Origin: Lacihabitans sp. CS3-21
GTDB lineage: Bacteria > Bacteroidota > Bacteroidia > Cytophagales > Spirosomataceae
DNA: 64,000 bases
Assembly: GCF_024343675.1 (NCBI RefSeq)
Contig: NZ_RJUD01000001.1
Location: 124,001-188,000 of the forward strand
Reading direction: 5' to 3'
Below are positions 1-9,499 of the stretch, piece after piece. The notes below the pieces were generated by a model that ran no database searches, had not been told where the DNA came from, and worked only from the letters and a program-made list of their open reading frames with translations. Positions within the stretch are counted from its first letter, which is position 1; each line of letters opens with the position of its first letter. Position numbers and translations under genes: made by a program.

Positions 1-418
1 CCACACCATCTCTTTTTTGAACAAATTTTGTTATTCGTTTTTGAGCATCCATGGTTACCGTAAACTGCTCCGTAAGTTGTCCTTTTGGGTCTTTAAAATC
101 AACCCTTGTCAACAAGCCATTGGCATCATAAATATAATCATCTGTATATCCGTCTTCACTAGTGGTTTTTAGCAAATTCCCTGCTGCATTATACTCATAT
201 TTTAATGGCACTTCAACGATTTTTCCATTGTCTTCATAAGTAAGAATCGTCGAAGTTAGGCGGTTGTTGGCATCGAATTTATAGACTTCATAAGTGCCGT
301 CATCATAGGAAATTTTTTGAATGAGGCAGTTTGTTTCAACCGGTTCTGCATCCGCGTCAGGCTTTTTACAAGAGATTGATAATGCTATCATTATCAGGAC
401 AAATAGTGTTTTTTTCAT
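1..418 (-). CDS. YD-type repeat lipoprotein, 3' end cut by the window edge
   Basis: The start is the ATG at 418-416 and the frame stays open to base 1, so only about 139 N-terminal residues are seen. A short signal peptide ends in a lipobox (ALSISC, Cys17), giving a predicted lipoprotein. The body has loose YD/RHS-like repeats (YKFDANNRL, YEYNAAGNL, YIYDANGL). It is a paralogue of the lipoprotein at 5577-6392: both have a Cys near residue 32-34 followed by IQ, and both carry an FxVTMDxxxRITK segment. It is the third gene of the left-hand, minus-strand set after the protease (1497-3182) and the pentapeptide-type protein (581-1516). A copy of the 48-bp motif lies 54-101 bases before its start. 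The molecular function is unknown. Confidence 0.85.
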   Translation of the reverse strand, partial: MKKTLFVLIMIALSISCKKPDADAEPVETNCLIQKISYDDGTYEVYKFDANNRLTSTILTYEDNGKIVEVPLKYEYNAAGNLLKTTSEDGYTDDYIYDANGLLTRVDFKDPKGQLTEQFTVTMDAQKRITKFVQKRDGV

Positions 419-471
419 GGTAATAATCTTGTTTTGATTTATATTACAAAGTTCTATATTTTGATAAAGTC

Positions 472-519
472 ATAAATCAACCTAAAAGTGTATATTTATA
501 AATACCACAAAAGGTGTAG
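472..519 (-). promoter_or_regulatory. Putative operator, copy 1 of a 48-bp repeat
   Basis: This 48-bp stretch matches 3272-3319 at 41 of 48 positions without gaps. The end away from the gene is a 19-bp identical core, AATACCACAAAAGGTGTAG (501-519), containing the imperfect dyad TACCAC/GGTGTA. It lies upstream of the lipoprotein starting at 418, in the same orientation relative to its gene as copy 2 is to the protease gene. Conservation in two intergenic spacers of paralogous genes suggests a regulator-binding site; the regulator is unknown. Confidence 0.5.
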
Positions 520-580
520 TGTATAGAAGAACTGAGGTTTTTAGTATAAAATATCGATTCGTTCTGTGTCAGGCTTTAGG

Positions 581-1516
581 CTACTTTACTGTATTGAAGT
601 AACGTATCCCTGTTTTTTCTAAGACGGTTTCTGCATTCAATATTTTCGAAAAATCAGGAACAACAGTGTAGAAAATAGCATCCGTAAAATGAATTTCTTT
701 AGAATTTAAAGATTCAAAGTTGAGCTTTTGCCAAAACTGGCAACCAGAAAGAAGTATTCTTTCCACCGAAACATTGTCCATCTCAAAGTCATCTCCGAAT
801 TTACTTCCATCAAAAAAGACGCCCTTTTTGAAGCGGCTAAAATTAAAGCTCATAGGCGAGAACGTTTTTTGAAGGGAAAAGTCGATATTTTCTCGAAATT
901 CTGCTTCACGAAATATCGCTTCTCCTTCCCACTTACAGGATTGAAAATATCCAATTTCGTTAAAAATTGATTTATTGAAATAGGCATTTTTTCTAAAAAC
1001 TGCATTTTGAAAAAACACTTTCCGTCCGAAAATGACATTTGAAAAATTTGCATCATGTCCGATCACTGCGTTTTCTAAGTGTAGTTCACCATGTAATCTA
1101 CTTTCCGCGAATGCCAAAGAAGTGCCCACAATGGCCCCATTGAGCAATATATCACCATAAAAAGTACAATTATGAAAGCTCAAATTTGTTTCAAAATTCG
1201 AAAGGATAACCTTATTTTTGCCTTCGTTGTATCCTTTTATTTTACCTTTGAACTCACAATTCTGAAAATATAAGGGACTAGAGATTTTTACTCTACTCAG
1301 CAAGTTTGATTCCTCAAACGCCTGAAGTTTTGTAAAATCAAGGTCTCCTTCTATAGTTACATTTTGAAAAGAAACGGGCTTGTTCTTTCGTATTAATTTT
1401 ATGATGCTTTCTGCTTTTACTACTCGAAGCTCTTGAGCTATAACAGTGCTTTTACTCAAAAATAAAACTATAAATATTCCACAAAAAACCTTGGTACTAT
1501 TTTGGATTAATGTCAT
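581..1516 (-). CDS. Secreted pentapeptide-repeat-like protein (left copy)
   Basis: This 311-residue protein has an N-terminal signal peptide (about residues 1-27, ending near VIAQ). It then has a conserved opening segment (ESIIKLIRKNKPVSF, then GDLDFT) and a long series of F-x-x-(S/A)-x-F type repeats, typical of a right-handed quadrilateral beta-helix of the pentapeptide class. The paralogue at 9447-10415 shares the same opening segment and repeat layout. Its ATG at 1516-1514 lies inside the upstream protease gene, with a 20-base overlap, so translation is probably coupled. No catalytic residues are visible, so a structural or binding role next to the protease is likely. The substrate is unknown. 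Confidence 0.85.
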   Translation of the reverse strand: MTLIQNSTKVFCGIFIVLFLSKSTVIAQELRVVKAESIIKLIRKNKPVSFQNVTIEGDLDFTKLQAFEESNLLSRVKISSPLYFQNCEFKGKIKGYNEGKNKVILSNFETNLSFHNCTFYGDILLNGAIVGTSLAFAESRLHGELHLENAVIGHDANFSNVIFGRKVFFQNAVFRKNAYFNKSIFNEIGYFQSCKWEGEAIFREAEFRENIDFSLQKTFSPMSFNFSRFKKGVFFDGSKFGDDFEMDNVSVERILLSGCQFWQKLNFESLNSKEIHFTDAIFYTVVPDFSKILNAETVLEKTGIRYFNTVK

Positions 1517-3182
1517 TGCTTGGGTCCATTTTTGCCTTGTTAAATGCGTCTACTTTCTTTTGAAAATCACCATTTAGTTTATGGCTTTTGATCATACCAA
1601 AAATTTCGTCTGTGGAGTAGGCGTTGGGGTTGATCTCGTTAGTAGCTGTGCGAAATTTTAATTTTTGCTCGCTTTGTTTACTATATTTTGTGTTGTTTCT
1701 AAAAGAAAAATCGGAGCCGTTGGTGCTCATACGAGCCCCTTGACCATTTTTAAATAAAATCGGGTTTTCTGTGGTATAAAAAAAGTTATCGTCCTCGTCA
1801 TACTCTTTAAAAATATCGCTGCCGTCAGCAATTAATATCAAATAGTAGTTGCCGTTTAAGGTTGAAGGCAATGTATATTCCACTTGGATATTCTCTGTGC
1901 CAAAAAGCATGTTTGCAAAATCACCGTTGGGGGGAATCGTTACATTCAAATCGCATGATTTTTCGCTGCAAACAAATTTATTTTCGGCCACATTCTGATT
2001 TGTAAAATTATAATTGAAAATTATCCCATAGTCATTGGCATTGTAGGCATTATAGTATATGTAGAATGCATTCCACGGCTTGTTAACACGAGCTGGTTGT
2101 GTGCCATCATTATAAAAATTAAATAACAATTTTCTTGAGGCAGGATTTTTGGTTGTTGAAAAAGTAGAAATGTCTTCATCAACCCATGAAACTAACTCTA
2201 CGCCAGTAAGTTGTGAATTATTTACTGGTGGAGGGTTGCTAACTTCTGTATTTTTTATGGCAGCATCGCTCATGGTAAGTAAAACACCATTGCCATTAGA
2301 ATCTCTTTGTAAAAATGTGTTTATAAAAAAGTTATAATCAACCCAAATAAAACCATTATTCCCCCAATTGCTTCCCCAAGAATTTACTACCTTAAATGCT
2401 CCGTTTACGCCTTTTTTGTCGTCATATCCAACAATGGCCATGCCATGATAGGCATGTTGACCAACCGAATTAAAAGTAGTTTGCGATGAATAAACATTTG
2501 CCGAATTCCAAGACATGAAATTATCAGAAAGTCGAAAGCCCGCGATTACTGGAATTCTATTGGCTATTTGTTGTTTTATAGAAAACACGTCATCATCAAT
2601 AATTCTATAGTTTTTAATTTTATGCTTTCCTGCTTCGGTCGTCCATGAGGATTGTATGGAAGACGACAAACAAGACCCCAGATTGGAATAAGGAACTGTT
2701 GCCATGGTGGCAGCTCCTCTGAACTGTAGCATTTCCATGTTTATCAAATATGAACTTCCATTACAATCGGCCCCTTTAGAGTTGCCTTCGGGTAATGAGG
2801 TAAACAAATCTTTGGCACTTATTTGATTGGTTGCCTTAGACAAATCTGATGCTTTGTACCCGAAAGATAGGGCTTCAGTAGCAGTCTTTCCATAATAGCC
2901 TGCTGCCCAAGAAATACAAGTTCCATAACTTCCCTGACTTGCCACAGGCGGAAGTAGCTCAGACAAATCAAAAGAGGTTGGTAAATTTGTATTTGAAGCA
3001 AAGCCAAACTTTACATTGTTGGGCACCTTTCCAAGGTTTTCGTTTCCAAGCCATCCAAATCCAAAAGCTGGTTTGTCGTCATCAGCCTGATCCGTCGGCG
3101 AAATAGTTTCGGCTAACTTACACGAAGACATGAAAATCATGTTCACCATAAAAAAGGCAATTAAAATCGAGGGTTTTTTCAT
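1497..3182 (-). CDS. Papain-like (C1A) cysteine protease lipoprotein with CARDB-like tail (left copy)
   Basis: This 561-residue protein has a lipoprotein signal with Cys21 (FMSSC). The papain-type domain spans about residues 65-300. Its visible active-site set is Gln83 and Cys89 in SQGSYGTCISWA, His246 in HGMAIVGYDD and Asn267 in NSWGSNWG. Residues about 325-480 form a beta-rich CARDB/Ig-like region with an acidic EYDEDDNFFYT motif, and the tail is polar. It is strikingly similar along its length to the product of 7781-9499, indicating a fairly recent duplication. A peptidase acting at the cell envelope is a family-based inference; the target is unknown. It diverges from the histidine kinase at 3433 and carries copy 2 of the 48-bp motif upstream. 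Confidence 0.92.
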   Translation of the reverse strand: MKKPSILIAFFMVNMIFMSSCKLAETISPTDQADDDKPAFGFGWLGNENLGKVPNNVKFGFASNTNLPTSFDLSELLPPVASQGSYGTCISWAAGYYGKTATEALSFGYKASDLSKATNQISAKDLFTSLPEGNSKGADCNGSSYLINMEMLQFRGAATMATVPYSNLGSCLSSSIQSSWTTEAGKHKIKNYRIIDDDVFSIKQQIANRIPVIAGFRLSDNFMSWNSANVYSSQTTFNSVGQHAYHGMAIVGYDDKKGVNGAFKVVNSWGSNWGNNGFIWVDYNFFINTFLQRDSNGNGVLLTMSDAAIKNTEVSNPPPVNNSQLTGVELVSWVDEDISTFSTTKNPASRKLLFNFYNDGTQPARVNKPWNAFYIYYNAYNANDYGIIFNYNFTNQNVAENKFVCSEKSCDLNVTIPPNGDFANMLFGTENIQVEYTLPSTLNGNYYLILIADGSDIFKEYDEDDNFFYTTENPILFKNGQGARMSTNGSDFSFRNNTKYSKQSEQKLKFRTATNEINPNAYSTDEIFGMIKSHKLNGDFQKKVDAFNKAKMDPSNDINPK

Positions 3183-3271
3183 TAGATTAATATTTATAAA
3201 TGGCTATTTTTAAACATTTTACGAACATTGTTTTAATTATCATTTGCAAAACTCTTAAAAATTAAAACCCT

Positions 3272-3319
3272 ATAAATCAACCAAAAGCAGTATTTTAAAA
3301 AATACCACAAAAGGTGTAG
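3272..3319 (-). promoter_or_regulatory. Putative operator, copy 2 of a 48-bp repeat
   Basis: This copy ends in the same 19-bp core at 3301-3319 and lies 90-137 bases before the protease start at 3182. It sits in the 250-bp divergent spacer between the protease and the histidine kinase, so either gene could be controlled from it. The other copy is at 472-519. Confidence 0.5.
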
Positions 3320-3432
3320 ATAAGTAGAGCATCGAATGTGTAAATTTGGTTTTTTGTGAGAGATAATTTAAGAAAGGTAGGTTTACTATCTATTTCAATA
3401 ATTATATCTATTACCATACCAGCCATTTTATA

Positions 3433-5298
3433 ATGAAATCTTTCACCTCAATAGTAGTATTACTTTTTTTTACTTTGCAGCCTCTTTTTGCTCAAAAAAG
3501 TCAAAACATTCCTGTTTTTTATTTAAAAGATTCGAACTCCAATTTTAACATTGATAGCCTTGAATCAAAAAGTAAAGCGTTTTTAGTTTTTGAAAATAAG
3601 CGACTTAGCTATGGACATGAAAATAAACCCCATTGGCTCAAAATCTCTATAAGTAATAATGACACGATATCTCAAAAGAAATTGCTAGAAGTAGATTATG
3701 CTTTTTTAGAAGAAGTAAATCTATTTATTATTCAAAATGGAAAGGTAATCTTCAAGTCTGATACGATTGGTTGGAAATATCCTTATGAAAATCGAGTTTT
3801 TAAGCATTATAATCCGGTCTTTCCCATTACAATTGATGCCAAAAGCTCACAAACGGTTTATCTTCGAATTTTCCGTAGATACATTTCTTTAATACCTCCT
3901 ATTAAAGTTTGGGACGAAGGCGATTTTTACCAAAACGAGATCAATCGTAAATTTATCTGGGGTGGTTTTGGAGGAATTTTGCTTTTAGCTTCTTCATTTG
4001 GAATGATCCTTTTTCTTAGTTTGGGCAAGAGGCTTTATCTATTGTATGCTCTTTATGTGACAATGGCATTATTGTATTCTTTAATAGACAGAGGGTTTTT
4101 TTTCGAATACTACAATGATGGTTTTTTGGGCTTCTATAAGAAAAACTTTCGTCAACTCTTAATGAATTTAAATATTCTGTTTACGCTACTTTATGTTAGA
4201 GCGTATGTATTTCCGAATTATAAACTTACGTTTTGGCTTCTTCAGATTTATAGATTTTGCATTCTTCTATGTTTTTTAGCCATATCGCTATTATGGTTTG
4301 AAAAGTATTCAAGTGAGCACCATATTATTATTTCTGATAAAGCAGCTCTACTTTATCCTTTTGCATTTATCACCCCGGCTTTATTTAGTTTTTACTTAGT
4401 TTTTTATAGTTATTTTAAAAAAATTGACGTGTTAGCCAGCAAATTCTATATGATTGGTGCTTTACCATTGGTACTCTTTACGGTTTTAACAAATTTAAGG
4501 CATTACAATTTAATCCCTAATTATTGGTTTCTCGAAATTGAAGGTGCCATGCTGGCTTATATTTTTGACGTTCTAATATTGGCTCTTGGATTAGGCTATC
4601 GTTATAAAATGCTACGGGTCGAAAAGGAAAAATTGGTAGAAGAAAAAAAACAAAATCAGCTATTGGTTTATGAAAAAGGGCTAGAACTGCAAAATCAAGA
4701 GCGTAGCAGACTGGCCAAAGAATTGCACGACGGTTTGGGAATTGACATCTCGATTATAAAAATGAAACTAGAAGCCCTGAATATGGACTTTGAAAAAAAA
4801 GGAATCAAAGTCAAGGAGTTTTATGAAACTATTGCCAACCTCGACAACGTGGCAAGCAATGTCCGGAGTTTTTCACACAATATTATGCCTCCAGATTTGA
4901 AAAAAAACGGCATTGCGATTGTCTTAGAAAACTTAGTTTATAGTCTACAAAAACTAAACGCCAATATTGAGATAAATTTTACGACCAATGTCACCGATAA
5001 ACTCGATGATAAATTATCACAAAACTTATACTTTATCGCTAAAGAATTAATAAATAACGCCTTAAGGCATTCTAATGCTTCCATAATTGATGTGGAACTA
5101 ATGAAGGAAAACAACCAAACCGAGCTAAAAGTCTCCGACAATGGTATAGGTTATGATTTTGAAAAGGCCCTAAAAAAAGATGGTTTGGGTTTAGAAAGTA
5201 TTAATTCAAGAGTAGCTTTAATGAATGCTCAAATAGAAATAACCAAAAAACCTTTAAATGGCATTTCGCATAAAATAATACACCTTGGTAAATCGTGA
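3433..5298 (+). CDS. 7TMR-DISM sensor histidine kinase
   Basis: This 621-residue membrane sensor has a signal peptide (cleavage near LFAQ). A periplasmic 7TMR-DISMED2-type beta domain spans about residues 30-165, and seven hydrophobic segments about 175-395. A short coiled linker leads to a HisKA_3 dimerisation domain with phospho-acceptor His432 (KELHDGLG). The HATPase domain has an N-box around 538-542 (ELINNALRH) and a G-box DNGIGYDF. HisKA_3 kinases normally pair with NarL/LuxR-type response regulators, but none is encoded nearby. It lies between the two paralogous protease gene sets and is divergent from the left one, which makes it a plausible controller of this locus. The ligand is unknown; many 7TMR-DISM sensors are thought to sense carbohydrates or small molecules. 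Confidence 0.93.
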   Translation: MKSFTSIVVLLFFTLQPLFAQKSQNIPVFYLKDSNSNFNIDSLESKSKAFLVFENKRLSYGHENKPHWLKISISNNDTISQKKLLEVDYAFLEEVNLFIIQNGKVIFKSDTIGWKYPYENRVFKHYNPVFPITIDAKSSQTVYLRIFRRYISLIPPIKVWDEGDFYQNEINRKFIWGGFGGILLLASSFGMILFLSLGKRLYLLYALYVTMALLYSLIDRGFFFEYYNDGFLGFYKKNFRQLLMNLNILFTLLYVRAYVFPNYKLTFWLLQIYRFCILLCFLAISLLWFEKYSSEHHIIISDKAALLYPFAFITPALFSFYLVFYSYFKKIDVLASKFYMIGALPLVLFTVLTNLRHYNLIPNYWFLEIEGAMLAYIFDVLILALGLGYRYKMLRVEKEKLVEEKKQNQLLVYEKGLELQNQERSRLAKELHDGLGIDISIIKMKLEALNMDFEKKGIKVKEFYETIANLDNVASNVRSFSHNIMPPDLKKNGIAIVLENLVYSLQKLNANIEINFTTNVTDKLDDKLSQNLYFIAKELINNALRHSNASIIDVELMKENNQTELKVSDNGIGYDFEKALKKDGLGLESINSRVALMNAQIEITKKPLNGISHKIIHLGKS

Positions 5299-5576
5299 AA
5301 ACAGCTCTTCAATGTTAAGGTTTCTAGACTAAAAACCCTTTATTTGTTTTATAAACAACATTTATGTGTTCAAAAAAATGTTGGATTCTGCATGGAAATT
5401 CTGCAAAAAAATCATTTTTAATGTGCCGATTCATCGCTAAACTTAATTCTAGATTTATCTATTAATGTTTTTTTAAATATGTATTTCAAAATAAGGTTTG
5501 TATAAAATAGGGCAAATGCCTTATTGAGTTCTTTTTTTTTCATGGTCAAATTTGTAACATCATAAAAACAAAAGCC

Positions 5577-6392
5577 ATGAAAAAATTATTGTTGATTCTT
5601 GTATTGTTTACTGCATTGACTTCTTGCGAGGAAGAATCAGACCCATCAGTAAAAGAAGTTGCGTGTAGAATACAAAGTCTTAAGATTGAATCTGTTGGAG
5701 ACATACAGTATGTCTTTGATGCGAGCGATTTTTTAAAGGAAATAATTTTTTTAGCTGCCGATGGCACCAAATCTTCATCTGTTTTTGAATACAACGGCTC
5801 AGGAGATGTTACTAAAGCTACAAGCACAGATGGTAGTTATGACATCTATATCTATGACAACGGAAGGAAACTTACTCGAATTGATTTCTTTCAGGCCGAC
5901 AAGTCTATGTCCAATCAGTTTGTAGTTACGATGGATGACAAACGTAGGATTACCAAAATTGTGTCTGAAACTTGGGGAGCTGAGGCCACCTATGAATACA
6001 ACCATGCTGGGGGAAAACTTTCTAAGATTGTGGTTAAAGCCGACGGAGTAATATTTGATCAAACTGATGTAATCGCATATGAAACAGACCCAACAAAAAA
6101 ACATTATGAATTGCATTTTAAAGGTCTAGCTTTTAATCCATCGTTGCCAACAAATGATATGCTATTATATGCTCCACTCAATTACAAACCCTATTCTGAT
6201 CTTTGGACAGCTTCAAAGTTTTCGGATGAAGTAGACGATGATGGAAACCCAACTGGAAAACTTGAAGTTTATGCCGAAAATGAAGTAACCTATACCTACA
6301 ACACCAATAACTATTTAAATGGGCTTACCATCAAAAATAAGCTTTCTCCCGATATAGTCAAACAAGTAATAAACTACACGAATTGTAAATAA
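5577..6392 (+). CDS. YD-type repeat lipoprotein (right copy)
   Basis: This 271-residue predicted lipoprotein has a lipobox at TALTSC (Cys17). It contains several YD/RHS-like beta strands (FEYNGSGDVTK, YIYDNGRKLTRID, YEYNHAGGKLSK, YTYNTNNYLNGL) and ends in Cys-Lys. It is a paralogue of the truncated gene at 1-418, sharing the FxVTMDxxxRITK segment. It is the first gene of the right-hand plus-strand set. The next gene starts 25 bases after its stop, so the set is probably one transcript. No enzymatic motif is seen. A surface or periplasmic binding protein is possible, but function is unknown. Confidence 0.85.
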   Translation: MKKLLLILVLFTALTSCEEESDPSVKEVACRIQSLKIESVGDIQYVFDASDFLKEIIFLAADGTKSSSVFEYNGSGDVTKATSTDGSYDIYIYDNGRKLTRIDFFQADKSMSNQFVVTMDDKRRITKIVSETWGAEATYEYNHAGGKLSKIVVKADGVIFDQTDVIAYETDPTKKHYELHFKGLAFNPSLPTNDMLLYAPLNYKPYSDLWTASKFSDEVDDDGNPTGKLEVYAENEVTYTYNTNNYLNGLTIKNKLSPDIVKQVINYTNCK

Positions 6393-6417
6393 TTTGATAT
6401 TCAAATTTAATGTTAGT

Positions 6418-7779
6418 ATGAAAACAAATTTTCTAATAGTTTGTATGGTCTTTTTGGCATCATGCAAACTGTTCCCAGATACGCTTAACCCCAACAATAC
6501 GCCAAAAGAAGTTTTAATTTCTCAATTCGAAAAAGTGGGTTATAGCGATTTGCTGATTGCGAAAAACGGAACATATCATGCTGTTTTTCAGGAAAGTCCT
6601 GCTAATGGAAAACCAATTTATATCTATTATTCACAATCTTCTGATAAAGGCAAATCATGGAGTAAACCAATAACTCTGAGCGATGATGGCACAGGCAATG
6701 GTAGTGGATATGCCCGAATTATTGAAGATGGTCAAGGGATAATTTATGCTATTTGGAAGAGATACGGCAGTTCAAAAGTCCCTCAGCCAGATGCAAGTCT
6801 TGATGGCCCTGGTGGTTACGTGGCCGGCACGCTCATGTACAAGGTACTACAAGGAAACTCCTGGAGTAGTCAAAAACGTCTTGCCGACAACGATTATACG
6901 CAGTTTTCTTGGTTTGCCAATGTTGACCCTGCTGGTACACTCCGGGTTGTTTGGTCGCAAATTAGCAATTTGTCTTCGGCTACAAATTGGATCAATTATT
7001 GGTACGCCGATTGGGTTCGAGAGGCAAAAATGAACGGTTCCAATTATTCAATTACAGCTTTAAACAACCCTCTTCCCGCAGAATATCCAACTGGGCCGCC
7101 AAAAAGAGCTGGGTATAACAATTTGGATGGATACTATGACAGCAATGGCAAGCTTCACTTTGTGGGTGAAACGCTCGACGACGAAGGTGTACAGAACGTT
7201 ATTTATTTCAATGGAACGGGTGCTTTTTCTGTTTATAAATATCCCAAGTTTTCAACGAATAACACTTTCATGAATCCCCCGCGGTTGGTAGTGGATGATA
7301 ATAACAGAGACCATGTGGTTTTCCAACCCAGCAGCTCTACGGTAAGTACTGACCAAATCTGGGACATCACTCCACACAATGGCCAAAAGAAAATAATTGG
7401 AGAAATAGCTGCAAAAGGGGCTGAAATCCAAGGTTTTCAGGTTAGTCAAGGCCCAGGTGGAAAATATGGTTTAGTTATACAAGCGGGGGGATTGGTAGAA
7501 TCAAACCAAACCTTGGGGGTCTTTTATTCTAATGGAAAGTTTGAAAATTTAAACCTTTCAAACAACGAAGCCAAAGACTCTTTCTTTACTCAAGAATTTC
7601 AGACAATTTCTGGCAAATCCTCGTATCTATCGCTTCTCACTCTATTTCTGACAGACCATACCAGTGTAGAATACGATAATTCGGGAAACCGAAAAATCTT
7701 GATGACAATCTCCGAGCAATCTATTGGAGGCGGTTTTAGAATTAGTAGTCCTTCTTTATATTTTATAAATATTGACTAA
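6418..7779 (+). CDS. Sialidase-like beta-propeller lipoprotein
   Basis: The protein is 453 residues from the ATG at 6418, chosen because it opens the lipoprotein signal MKTNFLIVCMVFLASC (Cys16). The frame also has an upstream TTG at 6394 that would add eight polar residues. The body has repeated beta-propeller features of the BNR/sialidase fold, including an Asp-box-like SSDKGKSWSKP early on and repeated DGxGxIYAIWK and DxxGxLRVVW strands. The classical sialidase arginine triad cannot be assigned by eye, so a binding or exo-glycosidase role is only possible. It sits between the YD-type lipoprotein and the papain-like protease, one base before the next ATG. The left-hand set has no equivalent gene. 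Confidence 0.8.
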   Translation: MKTNFLIVCMVFLASCKLFPDTLNPNNTPKEVLISQFEKVGYSDLLIAKNGTYHAVFQESPANGKPIYIYYSQSSDKGKSWSKPITLSDDGTGNGSGYARIIEDGQGIIYAIWKRYGSSKVPQPDASLDGPGGYVAGTLMYKVLQGNSWSSQKRLADNDYTQFSWFANVDPAGTLRVVWSQISNLSSATNWINYWYADWVREAKMNGSNYSITALNNPLPAEYPTGPPKRAGYNNLDGYYDSNGKLHFVGETLDDEGVQNVIYFNGTGAFSVYKYPKFSTNNTFMNPPRLVVDDNNRDHVVFQPSSSTVSTDQIWDITPHNGQKKIIGEIAAKGAEIQGFQVSQGPGGKYGLVIQAGGLVESNQTLGVFYSNGKFENLNLSNNEAKDSFFTQEFQTISGKSSYLSLLTLFLTDHTSVEYDNSGNRKILMTISEQSIGGGFRISSPSLYFINID

Positions 7780-7780
7780 C

Positions 7781-9499
7781 ATGAAAACTTTATCAATTTC
7801 AACTATTTTTTACTTATTGGTTTTGGGAATCACTTCACAAAGTTGCAAAATTACTGAAGCCCTTGAACCCGACGATGATGACACAGGCAACGAAACTTCT
7901 AGTGCATTGTATAAAACGGGTTGGCTTGGAAACGATAATTTGGCAGAAACTCCAAACAATATCCGTTTTGGTTTTGCATCTTCTACTACATTGCCAAGTT
8001 CATTCGATAATTCCAAGCTAATGCCTCCAGTAAAAAGCCAAGGCCAATACGGTACTTGTGTATCATGGGCTACGGGTTACTACGCCAAAACCGCAACAGA
8101 AGGTATAAGCTTCAACTATGGAACCGCCGAACTAGCCAACGAAAAAAATCAAATAAGTGCCAAAGACTTATTTACATCACTACCTGAAGGCAACTCAAAA
8201 GGTGACAAGTGCGACGGAAGCAGTTATATAGTCAATTTCGAAATGCTACAGAAACGTGGTGCGGCCACTTTGGATGTGGTACCCTATACAAACCTTGGCG
8301 ACTGCTCTTCTTCAGCTATACAAACATCTTGGACCAAAAGTGCTGAAAATCACAAAATCAAAAACTACAGAACCATAGAAAGTAGTGTGGTGGCCATAAA
8401 ACAGCAAATTGCAAACAGAGTGCCGGTAGTAATGGGGGCTAAACTTTCTGACAATTTTATGAGTTGGAACAGCGACAATGTCCTGTCTTCCAATACTACA
8501 TTCAACAACACAGGGCAGCATACTTATCATGCACTTACTATTGTTGGATATGATAATAACAAAGGCCTCAACGGAGCATTTAAAATCATAAACTCTTGGG
8601 GCACTGGCTGGGGTAGTAAAGGATTTATATGGATAGATTATAATTTTCTGATAAACACATTTTTGCAGAGAGACCAAAACGGTAATGGCGTTCTGATGGT
8701 CATGAGCGACGGTGCCAGCAAGCCTAATGGCGACCCTACTCCTCCCCCACCAACAGAAGTTGACCAAGTGTCAGGTATAGAGTTGGTTTCTTGGGTAGAA
8801 GAAGACTATTCTACTGCTACTGAAACAAAAACGCCCAGTTCAAGGTCCGTAGTTTTTGATATTTACAACGACGGAGAGTTTACGGCCACACCTGTAAATC
8901 CTTGGAAAGTCTATTATTTATATTATAACTCAAAAAATGCCAACGACTACGGAATCATTTTTAATTACAATTTTACGACAAAAAATCTTGCTCCAAACAA
9001 GTATAATTGTGCTTCTGGTAATTCCTGCGACTTTAACCTATCCATTCCTTCGTGGAGTAGTTTTTCGGAGGAATTGTTTGGCTCAGCCGAAGGTGTTTTG
9101 GTAAATTATACGATGCCTTCAAATCTTACAGGGTCTTATTATATAGTATTGGTGTCAGATGCAGAAGATGTGTTTCAGGAATACGACGAGGATGATAATT
9201 TCTTCTACACCACAGACGACCCAATTATATTCAGAAATGGAGAAGGCGGAAAAATTAGTTTCAAAAGCTCAGGAAAGGTATTTTCGTTTAAAAATACACT
9301 TTCAAAGAACAGCCCCACAGAACAAAAAAAACAGTTTTATAGCACCATAACACCCAATAGGTTAAATGATTATTCTCCAGAAGAAATTGGAGACTTTATT
9401 GCACAAAAGAAAAAGTCTGGTGAGTTAGACAGAAAAATTAAAGCTTATGAAAACGATCACCGAAACAATATTTCAATTGAGCCCTACCTTAAAAAATAA
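7781..9499 (+). CDS. Papain-like (C1A) cysteine protease lipoprotein with CARDB-like tail (right copy)
   Basis: The protein is 572 residues from the ATG at 7781; a TTG at 7772 overlaps the previous gene and is less likely. The export signal ends in a weak lipobox (SQSC, Cys22), acceptable for this phylum. The active-site set is Gln87 and Cys93 (SQGQYGTCVSW), His250 (HALTIVGYD) and Asn271 (NSWGTGWG). The C-terminal CARDB-like region and the EYDEDDNFFYT motif match the left copy at 1497-3182. The downstream pentapeptide-type gene begins 53 bases before this gene's stop, repeating the overlapping arrangement of the left set. It is predicted to be an envelope peptidase; the substrate is unknown. 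Confidence 0.92.
   Translation: MKTLSISTIFYLLVLGITSQSCKITEALEPDDDDTGNETSSALYKTGWLGNDNLAETPNNIRFGFASSTTLPSSFDNSKLMPPVKSQGQYGTCVSWATGYYAKTATEGISFNYGTAELANEKNQISAKDLFTSLPEGNSKGDKCDGSSYIVNFEMLQKRGAATLDVVPYTNLGDCSSSAIQTSWTKSAENHKIKNYRTIESSVVAIKQQIANRVPVVMGAKLSDNFMSWNSDNVLSSNTTFNNTGQHTYHALTIVGYDNNKGLNGAFKIINSWGTGWGSKGFIWIDYNFLINTFLQRDQNGNGVLMVMSDGASKPNGDPTPPPPTEVDQVSGIELVSWVEEDYSTATETKTPSSRSVVFDIYNDGEFTATPVNPWKVYYLYYNSKNANDYGIIFNYNFTTKNLAPNKYNCASGNSCDFNLSIPSWSSFSEELFGSAEGVLVNYTMPSNLTGSYYIVLVSDAEDVFQEYDEDDNFFYTTDDPIIFRNGEGGKISFKSSGKVFSFKNTLSKNSPTEQKKQFYSTITPNRLNDYSPEEIGDFIAQKKKSGELDRKIKAYENDHRNNISIEPYLKK

Noticed and set aside
6394-6417. TTG start for the propeller lipoprotein
   Set aside because: It would put eight polar residues before a clean lipoprotein signal; the ATG at 6418 is better.
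8312-8767. 151-residue open frame on the minus strand inside the right papain-like protease gene
   Set aside because: It lies opposite the catalytic domain of the protease and shows no recognisable protein features.
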